Positions 55,120 to 63,286 of a DNA stretch of 64,000 nucleotides are shown one piece after another; positions within the stretch are counted from its first letter, which is position 1, and each line of letters opens with the position of its first letter. The notes under the pieces were generated by a model. That model had not been told where the DNA came from. It saw nothing but the letters and a program-made list of their open reading frames with translations, and ran no database searches. Location: the NCBI GenBank assembly GCA_028284415.1, contig JANQRU010000004.1, positions 558,001-622,000 of the forward strand. Reading direction: 5' to 3'. This DNA is from Pyrinomonadaceae bacterium. Its GTDB lineage: Bacteria > Acidobacteriota > Blastocatellia > Pyrinomonadales > Pyrinomonadaceae. Position numbers and translations under genes: made by a program.

Positions 55120-55761
55120 TTAAGTTTGTGGTTTAATTTTATCTTCCAGCCAATCCGTTAAATCCTGCACGGTTTCGATGTGAATTGGCTTTCCTTGCCA
55201 AGCTTTAATGGCAAAGACAACTAGCATAATGGTTGTTCCTAACCAAAAAATTAACGAGATTACCTCACCTACATCAGTCCAATTAAAGAATCCCAAAACA
55301 GTTAAAACAATCCATACTCCAACGTTTGCGGCAAGCCCTTGTGCGGCGTGGTAGCGAACTTTCGGCTCACTTTTTGGGACAAGAAATAACTCAATAAACC
55401 CTGCAATGATACCGATAAATGCAAAGGGAATATATGGTAGAGCTGTCAGGATATTTTCGGGTAAGCTAATACTCCCTATATTGACTGATTTTTTTTCAGC
55501 ATCTTCAGTATCTACAAATTGCTGAGGTTGATAAACGGCTGGCTGATTATCAGGATTTCCATATGTTGAATTCATTGATTCAAACTCAGCTTCATCAAAT
55601 TTACGGGTTTGATCCTCAGTTTCGGTAGCAGTCTTAAACTGCTGGGTCTTGCCATTTTTGGTTTTTGGCAAAGCCACAGTTTGTAGTTCTTTTTGGGTTT
55701 CCCTCTTTACCTTTTCAGGAAATTCGGGATCAAGCGGATTTGTGTCAAATTTCTTAGCCAT
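55120..55761 (-). CDS. DUF4870-like membrane protein with long cytoplasmic N-terminus
   Basis: This 213-aa protein has a hydrophilic N-terminus of about 95 residues (charged, Thr/Gln-rich, no motif). It is followed by three to four TM helices with LPENILTALPYIPFAFIGIIA and KVRYHAAQGLAANVGVW, the HAaQgl signature of DUF4870/Tic20-like proteins. Function unknown. It heads the operon with the zinc-ribbon and 41-aa proteins. Confidence 0.78.
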   Translation of the reverse strand: MAKKFDTNPLDPEFPEKVKRETQKELQTVALPKTKNGKTQQFKTATETEDQTRKFDEAEFESMNSTYGNPDNQPAVYQPQQFVDTEDAEKKSVNIGSISLPENILTALPYIPFAFIGIIAGFIELFLVPKSEPKVRYHAAQGLAANVGVWIVLTVLGFFNWTDVGEVISLIFWLGTTIMLVVFAIKAWQGKPIHIETVQDLTDWLEDKIKPQT

Positions 55762-55911
55762 TACTATAAAATTTACGATATTTTAACAGAAATTGTTCAA
55801 TGATTCAGATTTTAAAGTATCAACCTTTTTTTGATTGTAAATTGAATTCTATCACCGACAAGATTACATTTAACAAACACTTACTTAAATCAATCGAGGT
55901 CGTGACAAAAT

Positions 55912-56736
55912 ATGAACAATCTTTGCTATGTAAACGGTGAAATTCTTTCCGCAAAAGATGGTGTTTTAGGCATTTCGGATCTGGCTCTGCAAAGAGGCTA
56001 TGGAGTATTTGATTATGGTCGAACTTACAATGGCAAGCTTTTTCATTTTGAAGAAAACTTAACTAGATTTCGCAATTCTGCCAATGAATTACACTTAAAA
56101 GTTCCGCTTTCAAATGAAGAAATCATTAGTATTGCAAATAAACTGATTAATGAAAGCAATTTGGAAATACCGGCTATCAGACTCCTTTTAACAGGAGGAT
56201 ATGCGGAATCCACACCGCCCCTCGAAAACCCGAATTTTATAATGATCACCGAAGAATTACCGACCTATCCTGCGAATTTATACGAGCAAGGATGTAAAAT
56301 TATCACCTCAAAATATCAGAGAGAATTGCCTCATATAAAATCCATAAATTACTTAAATGCAATTCGCTTAGAGCCACTTAAACGCAAACACAATGCGTTC
56401 GATGTACTTTATTACACCGAGGACAGCATAACCGAATGTCCTAGAAATAATTTTTTTATATTTTCAGGAAATAAGTTGATTACGCCAAAAGACAATGTTT
56501 TGTATGGCATAACCAGACATATGGTTTTACAACTTGCATCTGAACATTTCGAGATTGAGGAACGAAAGGTAAGCTTAGAAGAAGTTTTTTCAGCTGATGA
56601 GGCTTTTGTTACATCAACTAGCAAAAATATCATGCCTGTATCTGTCATTGATGGCGAAGAGATTGGAAACGGAAAGGTTGGCGAAAGAACTAAAACATTG
56701 ATGAAGCTATTTGACGATTACACGACGGCTTTTTAA
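55912..56736 (+). CDS. Class IV PLP aminotransferase
   Basis: This 274-aa fold-type IV enzyme begins YVNGEILSAKDGVLGISD, with GYGVFDYGRTYNGKLFHFEEN. Lys143 (HIKSINYLNAI) should bind PLP and Glu175 (SITECPRNNFFI) should contact its ring nitrogen. The family includes branched-chain, D-alanine and ADC-lyase enzymes. The non-standard RTYNGK and ECPRNN motifs make assignment to one of these uncertain; D-amino-acid transaminase or BCAT are the main candidates. Stands alone. Confidence 0.9.
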   Translation: MNNLCYVNGEILSAKDGVLGISDLALQRGYGVFDYGRTYNGKLFHFEENLTRFRNSANELHLKVPLSNEEIISIANKLINESNLEIPAIRLLLTGGYAESTPPLENPNFIMITEELPTYPANLYEQGCKIITSKYQRELPHIKSINYLNAIRLEPLKRKHNAFDVLYYTEDSITECPRNNFFIFSGNKLITPKDNVLYGITRHMVLQLASEHFEIEERKVSLEEVFSADEAFVTSTSKNIMPVSVIDGEEIGNGKVGERTKTLMKLFDDYTTAF

Positions 56737-56789
56737 GCTTTTTATATGAAAGAAAAATAAAAAATGTACTTAGGTAAAAGCAAATAGCT

Positions 56790-57293
56790 ATGAAAAAAGT
56801 TTTTAATAAATTCATTTCTGCACAATTCGTCTTTCTCTTCTTATTCGGAATAGTTACTGTTTCAAGTTGCCAAAGCTCGAATGCTAATTCCCAAACCAAA
56901 ACCGAAACATCTTCCGCAAAAAACAGTAAAAACATGAACAATGAGCTGGAAAACTTAAAAACTTTAACTTGGAAAAAAAGAATTGTCCTCGTCAGAGAAA
57001 AAACTGATGCAGGATTAAATCAATTAAATAAGGCAAAAGATGAAGTTAATGATAGAGATGTTGTTTGGCTTAGACTCAAAGATGATGAACTCAAAACAAA
57101 TTTTGAAGGCGGGCTTTCCAAAAAACTTACACAACACTTAAAAACTAATTACTTCGATAAATTTGATGAAGAAGTTTTTCTCATCGGCAAAGACGGCACG
57201 ATTAAATCAAAAGACGACAAGCTAAACTTGAAAAACTACTTCAAGCAAATTGATTCAATGCCGATGCGTCAGCGAGAAATGGAGGAAAACTAA
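56790..57293 (+). CDS. DUF4174-domain lipoprotein
   Basis: This 167-aa protein has an N-terminal signal with lipobox-like VSSC (Cys27), a Ser/Thr/Lys spacer, and a DUF4174 domain (about 55-165). The domain begins LENLKTLTWKKRIVLV and ends FLIGKDGTIKSKDDKLNLK and QIDSMPMRQREM, the characteristic ending of the family. DUF4174 proteins have a thioredoxin-like fold without the CxxC. Role unknown. It stands at the edge of a region of repeats and gene remnants. Confidence 0.85.
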   Translation: MKKVFNKFISAQFVFLFLFGIVTVSSCQSSNANSQTKTETSSAKNSKNMNNELENLKTLTWKKRIVLVREKTDAGLNQLNKAKDEVNDRDVVWLRLKDDELKTNFEGGLSKKLTQHLKTNYFDKFDEEVFLIGKDGTIKSKDDKLNLKNYFKQIDSMPMRQREMEEN

Positions 57294-57401
57294 CGACAGT
57301 TTTTCGGGGACACCTTACACTTTGATTGAATGGGACACTAAAATTAAAAACCTTAGAAATTATTTGAACAAAATTTCCTACAAAATCTACAAATGAAGTT
57401 T

Positions 57402-57437
57402 AAGAAATGGACAAAATGCTTATTTTGTCCATTTCTT
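57402..57437. other. Perfect 16-bp hairpin in a gene-remnant region
   Basis: AAGAAATGGACAAAAT (57402-57417) and ATTTTGTCCATTTCTT (57422-57437) form a flawless stem with a 4-nt loop GCTT. It lies 109 bp after the DUF4174 stop. The neighbouring sequence contains two GGGACAC words (about 57306-57335). Could be a terminator for the DUF4174 gene or the end of a mobile element remnant. Confidence 0.6.
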
Positions 57438-57458
57438 CATATAGGTCTAAAAAAACAT

Positions 57459-57502
57459 AAATAGAACCTCATGTACTTTTTAATGCTCAAGAGGTTCTAT
57501 TT
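57459..57502 (-). terminator. Intrinsic terminator for the hydrolase/remnant transcript
   Basis: AAATAGAACCTC (57459-57470) and GAGGTTCTATTT (57491-57502) are perfect 12-bp arms. On the minus strand the stem is followed by ATGTTTTTTTAG. It overlaps the stop of remnant frame b at 57480-57482. Confidence 0.8.
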
Positions 57503-57723
57503 CTATGAATTGTAAATAATCTGAATAGCTTAAATGCTTACTAAAGATGTTAGTTGTTATTTCAAATACTTGCTTTATATATTCTGGCTGGTCGTATAAC
57601 CCAACGTGGCTAGTAATACTTACTAAAAAAATCGTCTATTTTATCAACCGCCTGATTTGCAAACTCGTTTTTGTTATTAGTTTTAAATTCGGTAGGGACC
57701 AATAACTTGATTTCTACCTTATG
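57480..57723 (-). pseudogene. Degenerate alpha/beta-hydrolase C-terminal tails
   Basis: Two successive remnants lie after the stop of the intact hydrolase. Frame a (57610-57723), in phase with the hydrolase, reads through to NEFANQAVDKIDDFFSKYY and a stop, resembling the end TDAVAEFFNK of the hydrolase. Frame b (57480 to about 57611) contains SHVGLYDQPEYIKQVFEIT, matching SHVDFYHKPEAVK in the intact protein (7 of 13 identical). Neither has a start or upstream domain. They look like 3' leftovers of one or two homologous hydrolase genes replaced by the present one. Confidence 0.6.
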
Positions 57724-57726
57724 AAA

Positions 57727-58677
57727 TTATTTATTGAAGAATTCTGCTACCGCATCTGTTGATACTTTTACAGCTTCTGGTTTGTGATAGAAATCTACGT
57801 GACTAAACTCATCGTAGGCTAAAACCTCCGGATTATTGGTTAGCTTTTCGATAAACTGAGTGGAACAAGGGGCGGTGGAAGCATTGGTTCCGTAGACTAC
57901 TAAAGTAGGTTGTACAATTTTATCTGCGTATGCTTCTCCAATAGAAATCAATGACTGCATGGCTTGGTCAGCGATGTGAATGTTTGAAGCGTTTTTAACC
58001 TTTCCCGGACCTTTTACACCATCTTTTCCGTAGTAACTATACGTTTCTTCTGCCATTGGTGGGAACGCAGCAGCTGAAACAAACTCCTCTTTTGACATCT
58101 CATCGTCCAATCCAAATGGAGCATGATAATCGGGTTTGCCTGTTTCATACTGCTTTTGCATAGAAGCATTGGCTGCGGCAATCATTGGGTCTGTCACTTC
58201 TCTACCAAGCCACTGGAAAGCATCGGCTGCCATCATGCCAGACACCATTGCAATTTTCTTCATTCTGTGGTCAGTGACTGCTGCCGATGCGATGATAGAA
58301 CCGCCCTGACAAACGCCCAATCCGTTAATTTCTTCCACAAAAGGAAGCGTGCCAAGATAAGATACCGCATCCCAAGTGTTTTCTATCAATCGGAACATAT
58401 AGCGGCTTTTTTTATGTTCGCCTGGTAATGCAGGAGAATCTCCCATTCCTAAGTAATCAAATCCTAAAAATACAAATCCTCTTTCCGCCATTTCTGGTCC
58501 ATAAGTTCCTAGAACTTGTCCTTTAACCTGTGGGAACGGACTTGCACCAACAATTGCTTTGTATTTTTTGTTTGCATCAAAACCTTCAGGAAGGTATAAA
58601 TTACCAACTAGATCTACTCCAAAAGATTTGAAAGTTACTTTGTTTTTTCCGCTTTTTAATTCATTTATATTTGTCAT
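57727..58677 (-). CDS. Alpha/beta hydrolase (dienelactone hydrolase-like)
   Basis: This 316-aa cytosolic hydrolase begins with a strand pattern KVTFKSFGVDLVGNLYLPEG. The nucleophile is probably in GLGVCQGGSII, where the usual Ser/Cys position is Cys as in dienelactone hydrolases. The distal acid/His region is VVYGTNASTAPCST and FSHVDFYHKPEA. Substrate unknown. The start at 58677 has AGAGGA upstream; an in-frame ATG 48 bp further is unlikely. It is divergent from an AraC regulator that probably controls it. The style of the protein resembles Bacteroidota homologues, consistent with transfer (inference). Confidence 0.88.
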   Translation of the reverse strand: MTNINELKSGKNKVTFKSFGVDLVGNLYLPEGFDANKKYKAIVGASPFPQVKGQVLGTYGPEMAERGFVFLGFDYLGMGDSPALPGEHKKSRYMFRLIENTWDAVSYLGTLPFVEEINGLGVCQGGSIIASAAVTDHRMKKIAMVSGMMAADAFQWLGREVTDPMIAAANASMQKQYETGKPDYHAPFGLDDEMSKEEFVSAAAFPPMAEETYSYYGKDGVKGPGKVKNASNIHIADQAMQSLISIGEAYADKIVQPTLVVYGTNASTAPCSTQFIEKLTNNPEVLAYDEFSHVDFYHKPEAVKVSTDAVAEFFNK

Positions 58678-58845
58678 TATTTTTTCCTCTTTATTATTGC
58701 TTTTTTTATATGTCCAAATCATCAATTTGTTTCGACGATTAAAGTATCTGCAATTTAAACACTCTTTTCTACATCAAAAATCTTTAATCCTTGCACAAAA
58801 CTCCGAAATGACTAAAATTTGCTGTTATATATAGAGTGTTTTATG

Positions 58846-58851
58846 TATAAT
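58846..58851 (+). promoter_or_regulatory. Candidate -10 of the AraC-family gene
   Basis: TATAAT lies 19 bp before the ATG at 58871, with GTGAGG as a possible ribosome site between. No good -35 at 16-18 bp, so activation or autoregulation is possible. Confidence 0.4.
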
Positions 58852-58870
58852 CCTGTGGTGTGAGGTAATT

Positions 58871-59734
58871 ATGATTAAAGAACTAATTGAGAAAAATGCT
58901 GTAAATGAAGGACTGAACACAACGGGAATTGGCGGAGTTGAGCTTTATAAAATGTCTGTGCCTTATTCTAAATGTGCTACCGTAATGAAACCGACAATCT
59001 GTATTATCGGGCAAGGAAGTAAATCAGCATATCTCGGAGATAAAGTTTACAAATATGATGAAAATACTTTATTAATCGGAAGTCTTAGAATGCCGATTGA
59101 ATCAGAATTACATGACGCTTCTCCACAAAAACCTTATCTTGGTTTGATTATTTATCTTGACCCCGTTTTAGTCAGCGAACTTTTAATTGACTACGAAGGT
59201 TTCAGCGAACAAATTGATGTTTCTCGAACTGAAGAGCTAATTGTGGATGTAAAACTGACTTCCGAGATAAGAGAATCAGTAATTCGCTTGTTAAAAGTTG
59301 TAGGTATTCCAGCAGATGAAAAAATCTTGGGCAAATCACTTGTCAGAGAAGTTTACTATTCCGTTTTAAAAAGTCCGATTGGTCACATGCTTAGAAATAG
59401 TGCAATTCAACACTCAAAAGCTCATCAGGTTGCCCCAGTTATACGCTATCTGGAAAAACACCTTGCGGAAGATGTTCAAGTTGATGACCTTGCCAAACAA
59501 GCAGGTATGAGTGCTTCAACGCTTCATGAAACTTTCAAAAAGGCAACATCTCTTCCGCCAATGCAGTTTCTCAAACGCCTGCGTTTGCATAATGCCCACA
59601 CACTTCTGCTTTCAGGCAACAACGCTAGCGAAGCTGCTTCAAATTCGGGTTACAATTCGCCCGCTCAATTTAGTCGGGAATTTAAGAGATTATATGGAAT
59701 TTCACCAAGTGCCATTAAAACTCAATCTGCATAA
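58871..59734 (+). CDS. AraC-family transcriptional regulator (YqhC-like)
   Basis: This 287-aa regulator has an AraC_N cupin-like ligand domain (about 1-175; KPTICIIGQGSKSAYLGD is the family signature). Two helix-turn-helix units follow in the C-terminal 100 residues (DDLAKQAGMSASTLHETFKK; SNSGYNSPAQFSREFKRLYG). Proteins of this type often sit beside the oxidoreductase or hydrolase they control. Here the divergent alpha/beta hydrolase is the likely target. Confidence 0.93.
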   Translation: MIKELIEKNAVNEGLNTTGIGGVELYKMSVPYSKCATVMKPTICIIGQGSKSAYLGDKVYKYDENTLLIGSLRMPIESELHDASPQKPYLGLIIYLDPVLVSELLIDYEGFSEQIDVSRTEELIVDVKLTSEIRESVIRLLKVVGIPADEKILGKSLVREVYYSVLKSPIGHMLRNSAIQHSKAHQVAPVIRYLEKHLAEDVQVDDLAKQAGMSASTLHETFKKATSLPPMQFLKRLRLHNAHTLLLSGNNASEAASNSGYNSPAQFSREFKRLYGISPSAIKTQSA

Positions 59735-59849
59735 TAACTTATTAAAAAACATTGGTCAGAAGAGATATTTTGACTAATGTTTTGAAATGCAAAGTTTTTT
59801 ATTTTTAATAATCGTGCGAGTAAAATGAGAAACATCAAAAAACTAAAGT

Positions 59850-60332
59850 TTAATAAACGTCGGAAAGTTTTGCCCAGTCACCTTTTTTCTTAGCGTAAAT
59901 AATTGTTCCAACTATCGAAACTAATCCGGAAGAAATTCCAACCATTTCCCAAAAAGGTGCACTTGGTAATCTTACCGAAAGTTCCGCTCCCAATGCGGCA
60001 TAAACCCCGACAACCGACCAATACATAAAATAATAGTGATATGTCAGCCAATTTTTCGCTGGTTTTCGCAAGATTGCTACGACAACTCCTATCGACACGG
60101 TAATCAATCCCCAAGCAGCAAAAAGATGAAAGATCGTAAACGAACCTGTTAATTCATACATCATTAAAGCGGTTATGCTCACAAGCAACATACAGACTGC
60201 ATAAGCATACCCGATCTTTTTATGAATTGAAGTCCCTTTTTTGGTCAATATAATCCACGCACCAAAAATCAAAGAGAGAATTGAAACGATTATATGAATA
60301 TACCCAACTACTCCTGCATAAACCTGAAACAT
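59850..60332 (-). CDS. DUF2306-like integral membrane protein
   Basis: This 160-aa protein has four to five TM helices. It begins MFQVYAGVVGYIHIIVSILSL, with GTSIHKKIGYAYAV and NWLTYHYYFMYWSVVGVYAA; the conserved His residues are typical of the DUF2306 membrane family. Function unknown. The start at 60332 has AGAGAGG six bases upstream; the longer frame (to 60353) would use a site without one. The ribosome site lies in the 3' arm of a hairpin after aspS. Confidence 0.75.
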   Translation of the reverse strand: MFQVYAGVVGYIHIIVSILSLIFGAWIILTKKGTSIHKKIGYAYAVCMLLVSITALMMYELTGSFTIFHLFAAWGLITVSIGVVVAILRKPAKNWLTYHYYFMYWSVVGVYAALGAELSVRLPSAPFWEMVGISSGLVSIVGTIIYAKKKGDWAKLSDVY

Positions 60333-60335
60333 AAA

Positions 60336-60386
60336 AAACCTCTCTATCGGCAAGTATTTATATCTTTTACGCCGAAAAAGAGGTTT
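60336..60386 (-). promoter_or_regulatory. Hairpin overlapping ribosome site after aspS
   Basis: AAACCTCT (60336-60343) pairs with AGAGGTTT (60379-60386), and the inner TCGGC/GCCGA (60347-60351, 60371-60375) also pairs. On the minus strand the stem ends in TTTTTT and then the ATG of the DUF2306 gene. It is both terminator-like for aspS and able to hide the AGAGAGG ribosome site. Confidence 0.55.
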
Positions 60387-60424
60387 AGGTTTAAGTTCTG
60401 ATAATTTTTACAAAGGAATTAATC

Positions 60425-62233
60425 CTAATCAATTATCTTAATTCCCAGCTCATCTAGTTGTTTTTTATCAACATCGCCGGGCGAATCCATCATTAGATCT
60501 TGTGCAGAAGCGGTTTTTGGAAACGCTAGAACGTCTCGGATGTTATCAGTTTCGCATAGGAGCATTATTGTTCTTTCGATTCCTGCGGCAAAACCTCCGT
60601 GCGGTGGAGTTCCATATTCGAGGGCTTCGACGAAAAAACCAAAACGTTCTTTTGCACGTTCGGGCGTTAAGCCTTGAGCCTTAAAAATCAGGCTTTGAAT
60701 TTCGCCTCGATGGACACGGATTGATCCACTTCCGATTTCATAACCATTGATAACAATGTCATAAGCTCTCGCACGAATCTTACCCAAAAGTTCAGTTTCG
60801 CCATCTTCGACAGCACGCTTAAATAACGGAATGTCTTCGGGCATTAAAGACGTGAAAGGATGGTGCATCGGGTCGTAATTTCCTGTTTCCTCGTTGTACT
60901 CAAACATCGGGAATTCCGTAACCCAAAGTGGTTTGTAAACACCTTTCGGAATAAGTTCGTCACGCTTGGCAATCTCTTTTCGCAATGCTCCAAGTGATGC
61001 CGCGACGATTGATTTTCTACCTGCAACGATCAAAACAGCATCGCCTTTTTCAGCATTTACCGCGTTTGCAAGTTCATTGATCTTTTCTTCACCAAAAACT
61101 TTCATTAGCGAAGATTTAGTTCCTGCTTCTTCGAGTTTTATCCAAGCCAGACCGCTTGCACCGTAGCGTTTAACAAATTCCTGAAAGCCATCCAAAATCT
61201 TGCGGGAATAGCCGGAACCATTTTTTGCAACGATGCATTTTATCTGTCCACCTTCTTCTAAAATCTTCGCAAACGGAGCAAAATCAGTATCTTTCAGATT
61301 GTCAGATAAATCTTGCAACTCCATCCCGAACCGCACGTCAGGCTTATCAACACCATAACGTCGCATTGCTTCGGCATAAGTCATACGCGGAAAAGGCGTT
61401 TCAAATTCTGCGTCAACCAATGAAAAAACTTCTTTCATCACACCTTCCATTGTGCGAAAGACCATTTCTTCATTGGCAAAACTCATCTCAATATCGAGTT
61501 GCGTAAACTCAGGCTGGCGATCGGCACGTAAATCCTCGTCGCGGAAACAACGTGCAATTTGATAATACTTATCCAATCCCGAGATCATCGTTATTTGTTT
61601 CAAAATCTGCGGCGACTGCGGCAGAGCAAAAAATTTACCCTGCTGAATTCTTGCAGGAACTACGTAATCTCTCGCACCTTCGGGTGTTGATTTGAGCAAT
61701 ATCGGCGTTTCAATTTCGAGAAAACCCTGCGAATCCATATAATCGCGAATCTTTCTCAAAGCCTTCGCACGAACTTCCAAATTTTTCTGCAAACTCGGAC
61801 GACGCAAATCTATGTAACGATATTTCAAACGCAAATCTTCGCTTGCTAAGTTTTGTGAACCTGCTTTTTCCAATTCAAACGGCAAGGTTTTAGCACTGTT
61901 CAAAATTAAAAGTTCATTGACTTGAATCTCAATTTCACCCGTCGGTAATTTTTTATTGACTGTGCCTTCTTCGCGATTTACGACCTTTCCTTTGACCGCG
62001 ATCACATACTCACCTCGCACATTTTTCGCCTTGGTGTGAGCTTCTTTCGCCGTCTCTTCGCTAACGACAACCTGCGTCAAACCATAACGATCCCGCAGAT
62101 CAATAAAGGTAAAAATCCCAAAATCACGCTTCTTCGCCGCCCATCCCATCAGGACAACTTCTTCGCCAACATTTTCCGCACGCAATTCTCCACAAGTGTG
62201 CGTTCTTTCTAAACTTCCTAAATTATCTAACAT
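60425..62233 (-). CDS. aspS: Aspartyl-tRNA synthetase (bacterial type)
   Basis: This 602-aa class II synthetase has an N-terminal OB-fold anticodon domain (about 1-110). Motif 2 is IARCFRDEDLRADRQPEFTQLDIEM, containing the FRDEDLR signature. The bacterial GAD insertion spans about 290-420, and motif 3 is GGFAAGIERTIMLL. It charges tRNA-Asp; whether it is discriminating or also charges tRNA-Asn cannot be told from the sequence here. Stands alone, between a heptamer repeat and the DUF2306 gene. Confidence 0.97.
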   Translation of the reverse strand: MLDNLGSLERTHTCGELRAENVGEEVVLMGWAAKKRDFGIFTFIDLRDRYGLTQVVVSEETAKEAHTKAKNVRGEYVIAVKGKVVNREEGTVNKKLPTGEIEIQVNELLILNSAKTLPFELEKAGSQNLASEDLRLKYRYIDLRRPSLQKNLEVRAKALRKIRDYMDSQGFLEIETPILLKSTPEGARDYVVPARIQQGKFFALPQSPQILKQITMISGLDKYYQIARCFRDEDLRADRQPEFTQLDIEMSFANEEMVFRTMEGVMKEVFSLVDAEFETPFPRMTYAEAMRRYGVDKPDVRFGMELQDLSDNLKDTDFAPFAKILEEGGQIKCIVAKNGSGYSRKILDGFQEFVKRYGASGLAWIKLEEAGTKSSLMKVFGEEKINELANAVNAEKGDAVLIVAGRKSIVAASLGALRKEIAKRDELIPKGVYKPLWVTEFPMFEYNEETGNYDPMHHPFTSLMPEDIPLFKRAVEDGETELLGKIRARAYDIVINGYEIGSGSIRVHRGEIQSLIFKAQGLTPERAKERFGFFVEALEYGTPPHGGFAAGIERTIMLLCETDNIRDVLAFPKTASAQDLMMDSPGDVDKKQLDELGIKIID

Positions 62234-62240
62234 TTTTTTA

Positions 62241-62305
62241 AGTGAATAGTGAGCAGTGAATGATGAATAGAAAAGTCTATTTACTATTTACTTCTCACTA
62301 TTTTC
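62241..62305. repeat. Heptamer-phased inverted repeat upstream of aspS
   Basis: The left block is AGTGAAT, AGTGAGC, AGTGAAT, GATGAAT (62241-62268). The right block is CTATTTA, CTATTTA, CTTCTCA, CTATTTT (62278-62305). The reverse complement of the right block (AAAATAG, TGAGAAG, TAAATAG) pairs imperfectly with the left. This is the clearest case where both arms keep 7-nt phase. Confidence 0.75.
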
Positions 62306-62325
62306 TGTTTTCCAAAATAAAAAAC

Positions 62326-62352
62326 GCCTTTCGATTAAAACGAACGAAAGGC
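62326..62352 (-). terminator. Intrinsic terminator of the uppS-cdsA operon
   Basis: GCCTTTCG (62326-62333) and CGAAAGGC (62345-62352) are perfect arms. On the minus strand the stem is followed by GTTTTTTATTTTGG. It is located about 80 bp after the cdsA stop, insulating aspS. Confidence 0.85.
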
Positions 62353-62431
62353 ATTGAACAAATCTCGTTTTTGTCCAAGCCTTACAAATTATTATCGTCG
62401 CTGTTTAATCGAATTGCGTTTCGCATAATTC

Positions 62432-63286
62432 TTAAAAATAAAACCGTGCAAAATAATACAAGATAGGAGCATTAAAAAGCAAACTGTCTAATCTATCAAG
62501 CAAACCGCCGTGTCCGGGAAGGATGTTGGCAGCATCTTTTGTATCCGAACCGCGTTTCATTGCACTTTCGGCTAGATCACCACCGACTCCAACCAATGCC
62601 ATCAAAATTGCCAGTGGAATTGAGACTTTATATGGAAATTCAGGGAAAAACCAAAATGTCGAAAGAGCTGCAAAACCAATCGCTAATAAAATCCCACCGA
62701 TGAAACCTTCCCAAGTTTTATTAGGTGAAATCTTCGGAACAAGCTTCCGTTTGCCAATTCCCTTACCAATAAAATATGCTCCGACGTCTGATCCCATCGT
62801 TACCAAAAAGAAATATAAGAGAAGTTTGGTAGATAAAAACGGAATCGCCGTTTCGTTGAACCCTGCCCGCATTGCTACCAAAAAACCACCCAAAAATGCG
62901 ATATACATCGTACCTAAAAGAGTTACGCCAACTCCCGTGAGCATTTTTGAGAAGTCTTCTCGAAAGCGAAAAGTTTGCGTGATGAGCAGAACGGTTAAAA
63001 ATACAGTAGTTGTTAGAAATAACAATTCAGGAGCCTTGGCGGGTGCATCAAACAAAAAGGCGACAAAATACAGGGCAGAAAATAAATAAGCAATTGAGGC
63101 ATCTGCTTTAAGTTCCAATTTTTTTGTAAGCGAGAAAAATTCAAATAGTCCGGCGGTCATTGCTAAAGCAACCAATAATTCAAACAACCATTTTACTTGT
63201 TCAAATTGTGGAACAAGCATCGGTAAAATAATCGCTACAATTAAAATTGGAAGGGCAAGAGCTGCCGTTAAAAGTCTGTTTTTCAT
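62432..63286 (-). CDS. cdsA: Phosphatidate cytidylyltransferase
   Basis: This 284-aa membrane enzyme, about eight TM helices, makes CDP-diacylglycerol from CTP and phosphatidate. Signature motifs are KISPNKTWEGFIGG and, near the C-terminus, GDLAESAMKRGSDTKD then LPGHGGLLDRLDS. The start at 63286 (MKNRLLTAALALPILI) begins the first TM helix. The longer frame to 63361 would translate a heptamer repeat and is rejected. It is directly downstream of uppS, the usual uppS-cdsA pairing. Confidence 0.95.
   Translation of the reverse strand: MKNRLLTAALALPILIVAIILPMLVPQFEQVKWLFELLVALAMTAGLFEFFSLTKKLELKADASIAYLFSALYFVAFLFDAPAKAPELLFLTTTVFLTVLLITQTFRFREDFSKMLTGVGVTLLGTMYIAFLGGFLVAMRAGFNETAIPFLSTKLLLYFFLVTMGSDVGAYFIGKGIGKRKLVPKISPNKTWEGFIGGILLAIGFAALSTFWFFPEFPYKVSIPLAILMALVGVGGDLAESAMKRGSDTKDAANILPGHGGLLDRLDSLLFNAPILYYFARFYF

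Noticed and set aside
62523..63089. 188-aa plus-strand ORF
   Set aside because: It is wholly antisense to cdsA, whose motifs are unmistakable; Pro/Lys-rich translation is the usual shadow of a membrane protein gene.
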